This document shows positions 54,004-63,579 of a DNA stretch of 64,000 nt, piece by piece. Position 1 is the stretch's first letter. Every line of letters begins with the position of its first letter. The stretch comes from an uncultured Muribaculaceae bacterium (lineage in GTDB: Bacteria > Bacteroidota > Bacteroidia > Bacteroidales > Muribaculaceae): positions 42,909 to 106,908 of the forward strand of contig CAJUKZ010000008.1 in the NCBI GenBank assembly GCA_910586995.1. The letters are read 5' to 3'. A program made the position numbers and the translations under genes. The notes under the pieces were generated by a model, which saw only the letters and a program-made list of their open reading frames with translations, had not been told where the DNA came from and searched no databases.

Positions 54004-56577
54004 TCAATCGTGACTGAAACCGACTGCAATTTTGTCAGTATCTTTGTCATAGGTGACATTTATTGTGTCACCTTCGGCAATTTCTCCGTCTATTATTATT
54101 TCGGCGAGATTGTCTTCCAGATACTTCTGTATAGCTCGTTTCAGCGGGCGAGCACCGAAATGCTGATCGTAGCCTTTCTCGGCAATGAAGTTTTTGGCTT
54201 CATCGGTCAGATTGATTTTGTATCCGAGTTCTGCCACACGCTTGTAGAAGCCGGAGAGTTCTATGTCGATGATTCGGAATATTGCTTCCCGGTCAAGGCT
54301 GTCGAACATTACTATGTCGTCTATTCTGTTAAGGAATTCCGGCGAGAAAGCTTTATTGAGGGCTTTCATAAGCACTCCGTGTGTGAAGTCCTTGTTTACT
54401 TCCTTGGTTGCGAATCCTACTCCTGATCCGAAGTCTTTGAGTTGGCGTGTGCCTATGTTCGATGTCAATATAATAATGGTGTTCTTGAAATCTACGCGAC
54501 GGCCGAGGCTGTCTGTCAGCCGACCTTCGTCCATGACCTGAAGCAAGAGATTGAAGACATCGGGGTGGGCCTTTTCGATTTCGTCAAGAAGTACCACAGA
54601 GTAGGGATGTCGTCTCACTTTTTCGGTAAGTTGGCCACCTTCTTCATATCCTACATAACCGGGAGGCGCTCCCACGAGGCGGCTCACCGTGAACTTCTCC
54701 ATGTATTCGCTCATGTCGATACGTATAAGAGTATCGGCTGAGTCGAAAAGGTATTCTGCCAATTTTTTAGCAAGGTGGGTTTTGCCGACTCCCGTAGGAC
54801 CTAAGAACATGAATGTGCCAATAGGCTTGTTCGGGTCTTTGAGTCCTATGCGGTTGCGCTGTATGGCTTTCACTATTTTTTCGATAGCTGCATCCTGGCC
54901 GATGATCTGGCTTTTGAGCGCCGGTGTCATCTCGCGCAGGCGCTTGCCTTCGGCTTGTGCGATTCGCTGCACGGGGACGCCTGTCATCATGGCCACGACT
55001 TCCGCAACTTTATCCTGGTCGACGGTTTCTGGTTGGCCGCTCACTCGTTCTTCCCACTCGGCTTTTGCTTTGTCAAGTTCTTCCGAAAGACGCTGTGCGC
55101 GGTCTCTGTATGATGCTGCGCTTTCGAAATTCTGTGCTTTTGCGGCTTCGAGTTTCAGACGTGTGGCGTCTTCTATGTCAGCTTCGAGCTTTTCAATTTC
55201 CTTGGGCACTACGATGTTTGTGATATGAATCCTCGATCCGGCTTCGTCCATCGCGTCGATAGCTTTGTCGGGGAAGTTGCGGTCGCTTACATAGCGTTCT
55301 GTGAGTTTTACGCAAGCCTCAAGAGCCTCAGGAGTATATACAACATTATGGTGCTTCTCGTATTTGTCTTTTATATTGTTAAGGATCGACATGGTCTCCT
55401 CGGCAGTTGTGGGTTCGACCATGACTTTTTGGAAACGACGTTCGAGAGCACCGTCCTTTTCAATATTTTTCCTGTATTCGTCAAGAGTTGTGGCGCCGAT
55501 GCATTGGATCTCTCCCCGGGCCAAAGCAGGTTTCAGCAGATTGGCTGCGTCCATGCTTCCGGCTGCATTTCCAGCGCCGACTATTGTGTGTATCTCGTCG
55601 ATGAACAGTATTATATCCTTATTTTTGGACAATTCGTTAAGAATTCCCTTGATGCGTTCCTCGAATTCACCACGATATTTTGTCCCGGCCACAATTGAAG
55701 CCATGTCAAGCGAAACGACACGCTTCCCAAACAGTATGCGTGACACTTTACGCTGTACGATGCGCAGCGCAAGACCTTCGACTATCGCCGATTTTCCAAC
55801 GCCGGGTTCACCTATCAGCACCGGGTTGTTTTTCTTTCGCCGGCTGAGGATCTGGGCAAGGCGTTCTATCTCCACCTCGCGTCCTACTACGGGATCAAGT
55901 CTGTTTTCTTCGGCTGCACGTGTCATGTCGTTGCCGAATTTGTCGAGCATAGGTGTGTCGTTGTTTATCGATCGTTGGTTTTGCCTTTGGCCTGCAGGGC
56001 GCGACGGACCCGACGATTTGGCTTTGTCGGCAGAATCTCCACTGCCTGGTGGAGTGAGATCTTCTTCGTCGGCTTCGGCATCGTCGTAGCTCGCTCCTGC
56101 TGTCGGCATGCCTGCTGCAAGCCTGTAGAGTCCGCTATAGTCTATACCCGCACGTACGAATGGCTTTATGAAGTCCATAGCAAGCACTTCTGAATTATGG
56201 AAAAGAGCAAGAAGCAGGTGTACGGGTGCTACTGCGTTTTGTTTGAGCATCCGTGCCTCTAATGCGCTTAATTTCAGGATTCTGTTGGTCAAGTCGCTTA
56301 CGGCTGGGGCTGAATCCGCGTGTCCGTCTACGTCGTACAGACTATTGTCGAGCTGTTGCTGTAGTTCGTATGCAGAGACATCTTTGGCGGCATGTTCAAT
56401 GAGTTTGAACGCGTCGGAATTCATGTCAAGCATTATCGCCAACAGCAGATGCTCCGGACGTATGGCTGAATTGTTGTGTCGGATGGCCTCCAGTCTGCTC
56501 TTGTCGAGAAGGTTGGCCACTTCTTTAGTAAAGCGTATATCCATGAGTTGATCAGTGTTCTTTAATAGTGTGCGCAT
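54004..56577 (-). CDS. clpC: ATP-dependent Clp protease ATP-binding subunit ClpC
   Basis: AAA+ unfoldase that feeds proteins to ClpP. Clp_N repeats (about 15-150), a Gly/Ser/Pro/Gln-rich linker (about 175-205), AAA1 with GEPGVGKSAIVEG, a short UVR-like coiled coil (LEAAKAQNFESAASYRDRAQRL) that marks ClpC rather than ClpB, AAA2 with GPTGVGKTHLAKK, and the C-terminal D2-small domain. 857 residues. Met12 (56544, MDIRFTKEVANLL) fits the family start better than the first ATG. Confidence 0.92.
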   Translation of the reverse strand: MRTLLKNTDQLMDIRFTKEVANLLDKSRLEAIRHNNSAIRPEHLLLAIMLDMNSDAFKLIEHAAKDVSAYELQQQLDNSLYDVDGHADSAPAVSDLTNRILKLSALEARMLKQNAVAPVHLLLALFHNSEVLAMDFIKPFVRAGIDYSGLYRLAAGMPTAGASYDDAEADEEDLTPPGSGDSADKAKSSGPSRPAGQRQNQRSINNDTPMLDKFGNDMTRAAEENRLDPVVGREVEIERLAQILSRRKKNNPVLIGEPGVGKSAIVEGLALRIVQRKVSRILFGKRVVSLDMASIVAGTKYRGEFEERIKGILNELSKNKDIILFIDEIHTIVGAGNAAGSMDAANLLKPALARGEIQCIGATTLDEYRKNIEKDGALERRFQKVMVEPTTAEETMSILNNIKDKYEKHHNVVYTPEALEACVKLTERYVSDRNFPDKAIDAMDEAGSRIHITNIVVPKEIEKLEADIEDATRLKLEAAKAQNFESAASYRDRAQRLSEELDKAKAEWEERVSGQPETVDQDKVAEVVAMMTGVPVQRIAQAEGKRLREMTPALKSQIIGQDAAIEKIVKAIQRNRIGLKDPNKPIGTFMFLGPTGVGKTHLAKKLAEYLFDSADTLIRIDMSEYMEKFTVSRLVGAPPGYVGYEEGGQLTEKVRRHPYSVVLLDEIEKAHPDVFNLLLQVMDEGRLTDSLGRRVDFKNTIIILTSNIGTRQLKDFGSGVGFATKEVNKDFTHGVLMKALNKAFSPEFLNRIDDIVMFDSLDREAIFRIIDIELSGFYKRVAELGYKINLTDEAKNFIAEKGYDQHFGARPLKRAIQKYLEDNLAEIIIDGEIAEGDTINVTYDKDTDKIAVGFSHD

Positions 56578-56982
56578 GATTAACGTAATAATGCGATAAA
56601 TATTATTTGCAATAACTGTGCCAAAGGAAGTTGTAGCAATTGATGGATTTATTAATAATGCTTAAAAACTGTATATGGTTCGACTGATAATGTAAAAATA
56701 TCGCAGATATTGCAAATGAGTAATATATGTGGCGGGTAATCGGCGTTTGCGTGAAGGAAATTATTTTTGTAAATTTTAGCAAAAAACGTTTTTTGCAAGC
56801 TGAAATTAGTATTGTATAGGTCCGTTGTTAACTGAAAAATTATTACCTTTGTACGATATTTTCAATGCGCTTGATGTGGATTGGCGATGACGTATGCATG
56901 CGTCATGCTTTCACAACTGCAGGTTGCGTTGTGGTAGTCAATTCAATAAGTATAATACAAGCAGTAATATATAAGAGAAAGC
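56578..56982. other. Divergent clpC-gyrA intergenic region
   Basis: 405 AT-rich bases without a supported gene. It holds a perfect 18-bp palindrome GCAAAAAACGTTTTTTGC (56779-56796), the gyrA -7 element (56844-56851) and, in the predicted gyrA leader, a near-perfect 20-bp dyad ATGACG-T-ATGCAT-G-CGTCAT (56887-56906). No convincing clpC promoter was found. Confidence 0.7.
56844..56851 (+). promoter_or_regulatory. -7 element of the gyrA promoter
   Basis: TACCTTTG, with a TTG at 56825-56827 (spacer 16, shorter than usual). Predicted leader about 125 bases. Confidence 0.55.
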
Positions 56983-59529
56983 ATGATAGAAGAAGATCGT
57001 ATTATTAAGATCAACATCGAAAACGAAATGAAGTCGGCGTATATCGACTATTCGATGTCTGTGATCGTATCTCGAGCATTACCTGACGTGCGCGATGGTT
57101 TGAAACCCGTCCACCGTCGTGTGCTGTTCGCAATGAACGACATGGGCAATACGTCCGATAAACCGCTAAAAAAATCGGCAACTGCTGTCGGTGAGGTGAT
57201 CGGTAAATATCACCCTCACGGCGATGCTTCCATTTATGGCACACTGGTGCGCTTGACCCAGGATTGGGCAATGCGCTATACCTTGGTCGAAGGTCATGGT
57301 AACTTCGGTAGTGTGGACGGCGATTCGCCTGCAGCCATGCGATATACTGAGGTCCGTCTGCGAAAAATGGGCGAGGAGATGCTTACCGATCTTGAAAGTG
57401 ACGCGGTAGACTTTCAGCCGAACTTTGACAATTCCAGGAAAGAACCCGTCGTACTGCCTACGCGGTTTCCAAATCTTTTGGTAAACGGTGCATCAGGAAT
57501 CGCGGTTGGTATGGCAACAAATATGCCGACTCACAACCTCAACGAAAGTATAGATGCAACTATTGCTCTGATCGATAATCCGGATATGACAATTCCGGAA
57601 TTGATGAAGATAATAAAAGCCCCGGATTTCCCGACCGGTGGTATCATATATGGATACCAAGGTGTAAAGGACGCTTATGAGACAGGTCGTGGCCGTATCG
57701 TTATAAGAGCTAAGGCCGATATCGAGCAGGTTGACAACCATGAGTGCATCATTGTCCATGAAATACCGTACAATGTCAACAAGGCAGAGTTGATCAAATA
57801 TATCGCATCGCTTGTAAACGAGAAAAAACTTGACGGTATTGCAGACCTCAACGATGAGAGCGACTATCAAGGTATGCGCATCGTGATACAACTTAAGAGC
57901 GATGCGAATTCCAACGTGGTGCTGAACAAGCTGTTTAAAATGACACAGCTCCAGTCGTCGTTCTCGGTCAACAACGTGGCACTGGTGAACGGACGTCCGG
58001 AGCTTCTGAACTTGAAGCAGCTCCTGCAGCATTTCATCTCGCACCGTCATGAAGTCGTGCTACGCCGCACACGCTTCCAGCTCAGAAAGGCTCAGGAGCG
58101 AGCTCATATTCTTGAAGGTTTGCTGATTGCAGTAGATAATATCGACGAGGTAATCCATACCATACGTGCATCCAAGGATACAGCTCTCGCACGTGAGCAG
58201 CTTATGTCGAAATTCTCGCTCTCCGAAGCCCAGAGCAATGCCATTCTGGCAATGCAGCTTCGCCAGCTGACCGGTCTGGAGATGGAAAAACTTCAGGCTG
58301 CCTACAGCGATGTGATGGCTGAGATAGCCCGTCTGGAACTGATACTCAACGACGATACTGTGTGCTGGAACGTGATCAAGGATGAACTGCGCGAAGTCAA
58401 GGACAAATTCGGAGACGTGCGCAAGACAGAGATAAACTACACGGCCGGTAACTTTGCGGATGAGGACTTCTATGCAGATGAGGATATGATTATCACTATC
58501 TCGCATATGGGATATATCAAGCGTACTCCTCTGAGCGAATTCCGCGCCCAGAACCGTGGAGGTGTAGGCGCGAAGGGCAGTGATACCCGCGATGAAGACT
58601 TTATAGAATATGTATATCAGGCGTCAATGCACAACGACTTGCTGTTCTTTACCAAGAAAGGTATTTATTACCGTATGAAGGTCTATGAGTTGACTCCAGG
58701 TAACAAGAATTCAAAAGGACGCGCTATTCAGAACCTTCTCGAGATCGCTCCCGACGATGCCATAAATGCAGTTATCCCTATAAAGGGCATAAAGGATACC
58801 GAATTTGCAGAAAGCCACAATCTGGTGTTCGCGACCAAACTCGGCGTAGTGAAGAAGACATCGCTGCGCGAATATGTCAACGCTCCAACCAAGGGAAAGA
58901 AAGCCATCATAATAAGGGAAGATGACCAACTGATTGGTGTCGAACTTACCGATGGCAACAGCGAGATCATCATGGCTAACCGCTATGGCAGGGCTATACG
59001 CTTCCATGAAAGTGGAGTCAGGGAGATGGGACGTGTATCGACAGGTGTACGCGGTATGACTCTCAATGCTCCCGATGATGAGGTTGTGGGCATGATATGC
59101 ATGTCAACCGATACCAATAACGACATACTTGTGGTAAGTGCCAACGGATACGGTAAGCGTTCGCCGTTGGAAGACTATCGAGTGACTAAGCGTGGAGGTA
59201 AAGGCGTAAAGACGCTCAACGTTACTGAAAAGACAGGTCAGCTTGTAGCTATAAAAAGTGTGTGCGACGACAATGATATTGTCATAATTAACCGTAGCGG
59301 TATCACATTGCGCATACGAGTGGCGGATATAAGGCTGCAAGGTCGTGCAACTCAGGGCGTACGTCTGATAAACCTTGAGAAGCGAAATGATGTTATAGCA
59401 TCAGTATGTGCCACAGCGACAGATCCGGAGGAGGAATCGCAGGAAGTGGATGGCGCGGAACTGCCATCAGATCCGACAGAAGTAGCTGATGTTGACGACA
59501 TTCAGGACGAAGAACCCTCTGACGAATAA
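56983..59529 (+). CDS. gyrA: DNA gyrase subunit A
   Basis: Catalytic breakage-reunion subunit of gyrase, 848 residues. Active-site Tyr121 in AAMRYTEVR; six-bladed C-terminal DNA-wrapping repeats from about 510. QAMRGR-type GyrA box appears as a variant (QNRGGVGAKG near 530). An acidic tail (EEPSDE) ends it. In the quinolone-interacting helix, the position of E. coli Ser83 is Ala82 and that of Asp87 is Gly86. ParC is an alternative assignment, but the C-terminal repeats and box favour GyrA. Confidence 0.94.
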   Translation: MIEEDRIIKINIENEMKSAYIDYSMSVIVSRALPDVRDGLKPVHRRVLFAMNDMGNTSDKPLKKSATAVGEVIGKYHPHGDASIYGTLVRLTQDWAMRYTLVEGHGNFGSVDGDSPAAMRYTEVRLRKMGEEMLTDLESDAVDFQPNFDNSRKEPVVLPTRFPNLLVNGASGIAVGMATNMPTHNLNESIDATIALIDNPDMTIPELMKIIKAPDFPTGGIIYGYQGVKDAYETGRGRIVIRAKADIEQVDNHECIIVHEIPYNVNKAELIKYIASLVNEKKLDGIADLNDESDYQGMRIVIQLKSDANSNVVLNKLFKMTQLQSSFSVNNVALVNGRPELLNLKQLLQHFISHRHEVVLRRTRFQLRKAQERAHILEGLLIAVDNIDEVIHTIRASKDTALAREQLMSKFSLSEAQSNAILAMQLRQLTGLEMEKLQAAYSDVMAEIARLELILNDDTVCWNVIKDELREVKDKFGDVRKTEINYTAGNFADEDFYADEDMIITISHMGYIKRTPLSEFRAQNRGGVGAKGSDTRDEDFIEYVYQASMHNDLLFFTKKGIYYRMKVYELTPGNKNSKGRAIQNLLEIAPDDAINAVIPIKGIKDTEFAESHNLVFATKLGVVKKTSLREYVNAPTKGKKAIIIREDDQLIGVELTDGNSEIIMANRYGRAIRFHESGVREMGRVSTGVRGMTLNAPDDEVVGMICMSTDTNNDILVVSANGYGKRSPLEDYRVTKRGGKGVKTLNVTEKTGQLVAIKSVCDDNDIVIINRSGITLRIRVADIRLQGRATQGVRLINLEKRNDVIASVCATATDPEEESQEVDGAELPSDPTEVADVDDIQDEEPSDE

Positions 59530-59572
59530 CAAAAAAACAATAATCCAAATAAATTTCTAACACACAACGGAA

Positions 59573-60745
59573 ATGAAGAAAATCGCAATCTTAGGTCTGT
59601 GCTTAGCCTTTGGGCTTGGCGCATCCGCTCAAGTAAAGTTCGTAAAGGAAGTTGAGCGCAACACCAAGAAAAACTATCCGGAGGCTCTCAAGCAGATGCA
59701 GCCTGCATTTACAAATCCGGAGACAGCCAACAGCGCCTACCCATATTTCGTAGTTGGTAAGGCCGGTTTCGAACAGTTTGATGAGAATTTTGCCAAAAAG
59801 CAGCTTGGCATGCCCGTCAACGACATTGATATGAGCGATGCTCTTATGGGCGGTTACGACTACATGATGAAAGCTATTGCTCTTGATACAGTAGTTGATG
59901 CCAAAGGCAAAACCAAGACAAAATATTCGAAGGATGTTTTGAACACTGTGGCCGGCCACTTCAACGACTACTCCAATGCAGCCGTTTACTATTGGGGCGG
60001 TGAGCAGTATAAAAAGGCTTATGACGCATGGCAGGTATACGTTGATCTGTCGAAGGACGCCAGATTTGAAAAATTAATCCAGGTTCCTGTCGACACCATG
60101 ATGCAGAACATCGTGTTCAATCAGGCTCTCGCCGCCTATAATCTCCAGGATCAGAAAGCAGCCCTTGGCAAGTTTATGGAGGTGATGGCTTATGGTCCGG
60201 CTAAAAAGCATGTATATGACTACGCACTTTCTGTAGCCCAGGCAATTGATGCCAACGACACAATCATTGACATCTGCGAGAAAGCAATGCCTTTGTTCGG
60301 CAACGAGGACTCGATGTATCTTATCAATATCATCAATGTCTACAATAAGAAAGGTGATTATGCCAATGCCGACCGAATGATTGACGAGGCCATTGCTAAG
60401 GATGGAACAAACGCCCAGCTTTGGCGTGTCAAGGGATATCTTCAGGAATATCAGGAGCATCCCGATGACGCATTGGAGTCATATAAGAAAGCAGTTGAAG
60501 TAAATCCCGAATTCGTTGATGGTCTTTATGACTATGCCCGCTCAATCTACAACAAGGGTATGCGTATCGAAGATGCTACATCGCAGGCCGAATATGGCCG
60601 CGTATACCGCGAGCAGATCATACCTATGTATAAGCAGGCTAAGGAAATTCTTGAGAAAGCCCAGAGTCTGTGCAAGGATGATCACATGGAAGATCAGATT
60701 GTCAAGCTCATGGACAACTTGAACTATAAGCTCGGTCAGGAATAA
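59573..60745 (+). CDS. Secreted tetratricopeptide-repeat protein
   Basis: 390-residue exported protein: signal peptide (MKKIAILGLCLAFGLGASAQ), then helical repeats, clearest at about 275-350 (NAQLWRVKGYLQEYQEHPDDALESYKKAVEVNPE), typical TPR consensus. Likely a periplasmic protein-interaction scaffold. It lies 43 bases after gyrA, a pairing seen in other Bacteroidales, and may share its transcript. A hairpin follows. Confidence 0.85.
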   Translation: MKKIAILGLCLAFGLGASAQVKFVKEVERNTKKNYPEALKQMQPAFTNPETANSAYPYFVVGKAGFEQFDENFAKKQLGMPVNDIDMSDALMGGYDYMMKAIALDTVVDAKGKTKTKYSKDVLNTVAGHFNDYSNAAVYYWGGEQYKKAYDAWQVYVDLSKDARFEKLIQVPVDTMMQNIVFNQALAAYNLQDQKAALGKFMEVMAYGPAKKHVYDYALSVAQAIDANDTIIDICEKAMPLFGNEDSMYLINIINVYNKKGDYANADRMIDEAIAKDGTNAQLWRVKGYLQEYQEHPDDALESYKKAVEVNPEFVDGLYDYARSIYNKGMRIEDATSQAEYGRVYREQIIPMYKQAKEILEKAQSLCKDDHMEDQIVKLMDNLNYKLGQE

Positions 60746-60772
60746 GATCATAGGAAAATATTCTAAGATAAT

Positions 60773-60815
60773 GCAGCCCTGCATTCCGTCATACGCTACG
60801 GAAATGCGGGGCTGC
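60773..60815 (+). terminator. Hairpin after the TPR protein gene
   Basis: GCAGCCC...GGGCTGC closes a long stem with inner GCATT/AATGC and CCGT/ACGG pairs. The T tail is weak (CTTTATAG). Confidence 0.6.
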
Positions 60816-60872
60816 AGGCTTTATAGCTGCAACTTTTTAAAAGACAGCCTGTCGGGGGACATAAATATTTTG

Positions 60873-60880
60873 TAACTTTG
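60873..60880 (+). promoter_or_regulatory. -7 element upstream of the DUF1599 gene
   Basis: TAACTTTG then C, 49 bases before the ATG; -33 element not clear. Confidence 0.5.
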
Positions 60881-60929
60881 CCAATATTAAACATCATCAT
60901 CAATAATCATAGAAAGCATATAATATCTA

Positions 60930-61490
60930 ATGAATACAGTACCTGATACCAATGCGCAATACGACAGAGCTTTAGCCTCATGCAGAGATGTTTTTGTAAA
61001 GAAGCTTGCCGATTATGGCCCATCATGGCGTCTATTGCGTCCGGAGGCTGTGACGGATCAGTTGCTCATCAAGGCCCGGCGCATACGTTCGCTTCAGGTC
61101 AAGCGAAAGTCATTGGTCGGAGAGGGTATTCTGCCTGAATTCATGGCGCTTGTGAACTATGGTTTAATAGGAATGATACAGCTTCATCTTGGATATGCTG
61201 ACGGGAAAGACATCAGTAATACCGAGGCAGTGGAGCTTTATGATAAATTTGCAACCGATACGCGTAATCTTCTTCTTGCAAAGAACCATGATTATGATGA
61301 GGCTTGGCGCCTGATGCGGGTATTGTCGTTCGATGATATAATACTGACCAAGATCGAACGTTGTAAAGAGATCGAGGACCATGATGGTGTTACACAAATC
61401 TCTGAAGGAATCGCTTCAAACTATCAGGATATAGTGAATTATTCGATCTTTGCCGTCATTAAACTTACCGAGGAGGGTGTAGACAGATGA
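60930..61490 (+). CDS. DUF1599 domain-containing protein
   Basis: 186-residue soluble protein with two related halves: KKLADYGPSWRLLRPE and KNHDYDEAWRLMRV, each followed by IKARRIRSLQ or LTKIERCKEIE. The repeats resemble all-alpha NTP-pyrophosphatase-like (MazG-type) helices, but catalytic function is unproven. Conserved order DUF1599, BT_3928-family, tpiA is a Bacteroidales trait. Overlaps the next gene by 4 bases. Confidence 0.88.
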   Translation: MNTVPDTNAQYDRALASCRDVFVKKLADYGPSWRLLRPEAVTDQLLIKARRIRSLQVKRKSLVGEGILPEFMALVNYGLIGMIQLHLGYADGKDISNTEAVELYDKFATDTRNLLLAKNHDYDEAWRLMRVLSFDDIILTKIERCKEIEDHDGVTQISEGIASNYQDIVNYSIFAVIKLTEEGVDR

Positions 61491-62779
61491 CAGATTCCGC
61501 CAGTATACCTGTATGGCGGCGTATCGTCACATATATCGCCCGAGTTGTGGTAGGGGTGACTTTTGTCATATCCGGTTTTGCAAAGTGCATTGACCCTGTA
61601 GGATTTATACTGAAAATTGAGGATTATTTCTCAGCATGGGGTATTTCCGGCATACAGGTGCTTGAGGTCACTGCCGCATTCGGACTGTCGATACTGGAGT
61701 TCGTGTTAGGAGCAATGCTGCTGCTTGGTTGCTTCAGAAAAGCAGTGCCGTGGATTACAGCTCTCGTAATGGCTTTCATGCTACCGCTGACATTATATAT
61801 CTGGCTTGAGTCTCCTGTGGCTGACTGCGGTTGCTTTGGCGATATGATTGTCATATCTAATTCCGCTACATTCATTAAGAACTTAGTGCTTAGTGCGTTT
61901 ATAGTGGTTCTTATACTGTTGAACTCCAGGATACCATCCCTTGTACGCCCTGACTTCCAGTGGATAGCTGCCGCGGCGAGTGTGGCATATGCTTTTATGT
62001 TGGCATACATCGGATTTCAATATCAGCCTCTGATCGACTTTCGTCCGTATCCGGTAGGTACATTGCTTGCTGTAGAGAATAATGCTGCTGATTATGACAC
62101 GGATGGTGAAGAAAGCGAGGTCTGGACTTTTGAATATGAAAAAGATGGAGTGCATGCGTTCTTTGCCATAGACAGTCTGCCAGATGACTCATGGACATTT
62201 ATACGACGGATCGAGGATGAAGACTCCCATCAGGCGAAAGCAGATGACAGGACAGAAGGTATTGTGCTTTATAATGAGGATGGCGATGATGTGACGGATA
62301 CAGCTATAGATGCCGGTTCGGATCAACTGCTTGTTCTGATACCTGATGCATCGCGCGTAGGATATTCCCGTGCTCATCTTATAAGGTCATTCAGCAAAGC
62401 TATGGATAGGGCTGGCGGTAAAATGACAGTGATTATTGCCGGCGATGAAGATTTTATGTGGAGAGATCACGTAGGGCACGGACTTGAGGTGGTCCTGGCC
62501 GAGGATACATCAATAAAAGAACTTGCCCGCGGAGAGATTGCTCTCGTGTATCTGAAGTCTGGAATAGTGCAGTGGAAACTTGATGCCACGTCATTGCCTA
62601 CTGACTACCTTGACAATGTATCTACATCCAGGGCGTATCCCTTGGGGCGTCTTTCGATCAACAGCGATAAATGGCTGTGGAGCTTGACGGTCCTGTATGT
62701 CTGCACACTTATCGTATTGATTACTTTACCGTGGCTTATGATTCAAATATTTATTGCAAAAAAGCGCAAAAACGCGTAA
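61487..62779 (+). CDS. BT_3928 family protein (DoxX/MauE-like membrane protein)
   Basis: 430-residue inner-membrane protein. Four N-terminal helices form a DoxX/MauE-like domain (about 12-150) with FVISGFAKCIDP and a CGCFGD motif that may be redox active; a periplasmic or cytoplasmic domain (about 190-395) follows, then a last membrane helix (about 398-422). MauE-type proteins take part in disulfide handling, so thiol redox chemistry is a reasonable guess. Coupled to DUF1599 (ATGA). Confidence 0.85.
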   Translation: MTDSASIPVWRRIVTYIARVVVGVTFVISGFAKCIDPVGFILKIEDYFSAWGISGIQVLEVTAAFGLSILEFVLGAMLLLGCFRKAVPWITALVMAFMLPLTLYIWLESPVADCGCFGDMIVISNSATFIKNLVLSAFIVVLILLNSRIPSLVRPDFQWIAAAASVAYAFMLAYIGFQYQPLIDFRPYPVGTLLAVENNAADYDTDGEESEVWTFEYEKDGVHAFFAIDSLPDDSWTFIRRIEDEDSHQAKADDRTEGIVLYNEDGDDVTDTAIDAGSDQLLVLIPDASRVGYSRAHLIRSFSKAMDRAGGKMTVIIAGDEDFMWRDHVGHGLEVVLAEDTSIKELARGEIALVYLKSGIVQWKLDATSLPTDYLDNVSTSRAYPLGRLSINSDKWLWSLTVLYVCTLIVLITLPWLMIQIFIAKKRKNA

Positions 62780-62784
62780 CTTTG
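62754..62784 (+). promoter_or_regulatory. tpiA promoter inside the end of the upstream gene
   Basis: TTG (62754-62756), 20 bases, TAACTTTG (62777-62784) then CC. The -7 element begins at the stop codon of the upstream gene, so tpiA can be transcribed separately. Confidence 0.65.
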
Positions 62785-62823
62785 CCCCAGTAAAGCAAAA
62801 CACCAAAAAATTCAATATAAATT

Positions 62824-63579
62824 ATGAGAAAAAACATTGTTGCCGGCAACTGGAAGATGAACACCACACTTCCCGAAGGCGTAAAGCTTGCCGAAGAAGT
62901 AAACGAAGCTCTCAAGGGCGTAAATGCAAATTGCGATGTGATCATCTGCACACCTTTTACTCATCTTGCTTCGGTAAACGCTGTGATTGATCCGGCTAAG
63001 CTCGGACTTGGTGCTGAAAACTGTGCCGACCATGCCAAGGGCGCATACACAGGTGAAGTATCTGCCGCTATGGTTGCTTCCACAGGTGCTAAATATGTGA
63101 TTCTCGGTCATAGCGAACGCCGTCAGTACTATGGCGAGACATCTGAAACTCTGCGTGAGAAGGTGGCTCTTGCACTTGAAAATGGTCTTACTCCTATCTT
63201 CTGCATCGGCGAGGTGCTTGAGGAGCGTGAGAACGGTACTTTTAATGAAGTTGTTAAGACTCAGATCGAAGAAGGTCTTTTCAATCTTTCTGCTGATGAT
63301 TTCGGTAAGATTATCCTTGCATATGAACCCGTCTGGGCAATCGGTACAGGTAAGACTGCTACAGCAGATCAGGCAGAGGATATGCACGCACACATCCGTG
63401 CTACAATCGCTGCAAAGTATGGCAATGAAGTGGCTGATAATACTTCTATTCTTTACGGCGGTAGCTGCAAGCCCTCTAATGCAGCTGAACTGTTCGCGAA
63501 GCCTGATGTAGACGGTGGTCTTATCGGTGGCGCAGCTCTCGATGCAGAGTCATTTATGGGAATCGTGAAAGCTTTCTGA
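62824..63579 (+). CDS. tpiA: Triose-phosphate isomerase
   Basis: Glycolytic enzyme interconverting DHAP and glyceraldehyde 3-phosphate. 251 residues; catalytic Lys in AGNWKMN, His in GHSERR, Glu in AYEPVWAIGTGKTA, and the phosphate loop YGGSCKPSNA. Has its own promoter. Confidence 0.98.
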   Translation: MRKNIVAGNWKMNTTLPEGVKLAEEVNEALKGVNANCDVIICTPFTHLASVNAVIDPAKLGLGAENCADHAKGAYTGEVSAAMVASTGAKYVILGHSERRQYYGETSETLREKVALALENGLTPIFCIGEVLEERENGTFNEVVKTQIEEGLFNLSADDFGKIILAYEPVWAIGTGKTATADQAEDMHAHIRATIAAKYGNEVADNTSILYGGSCKPSNAAELFAKPDVDGGLIGGAALDAESFMGIVKAF

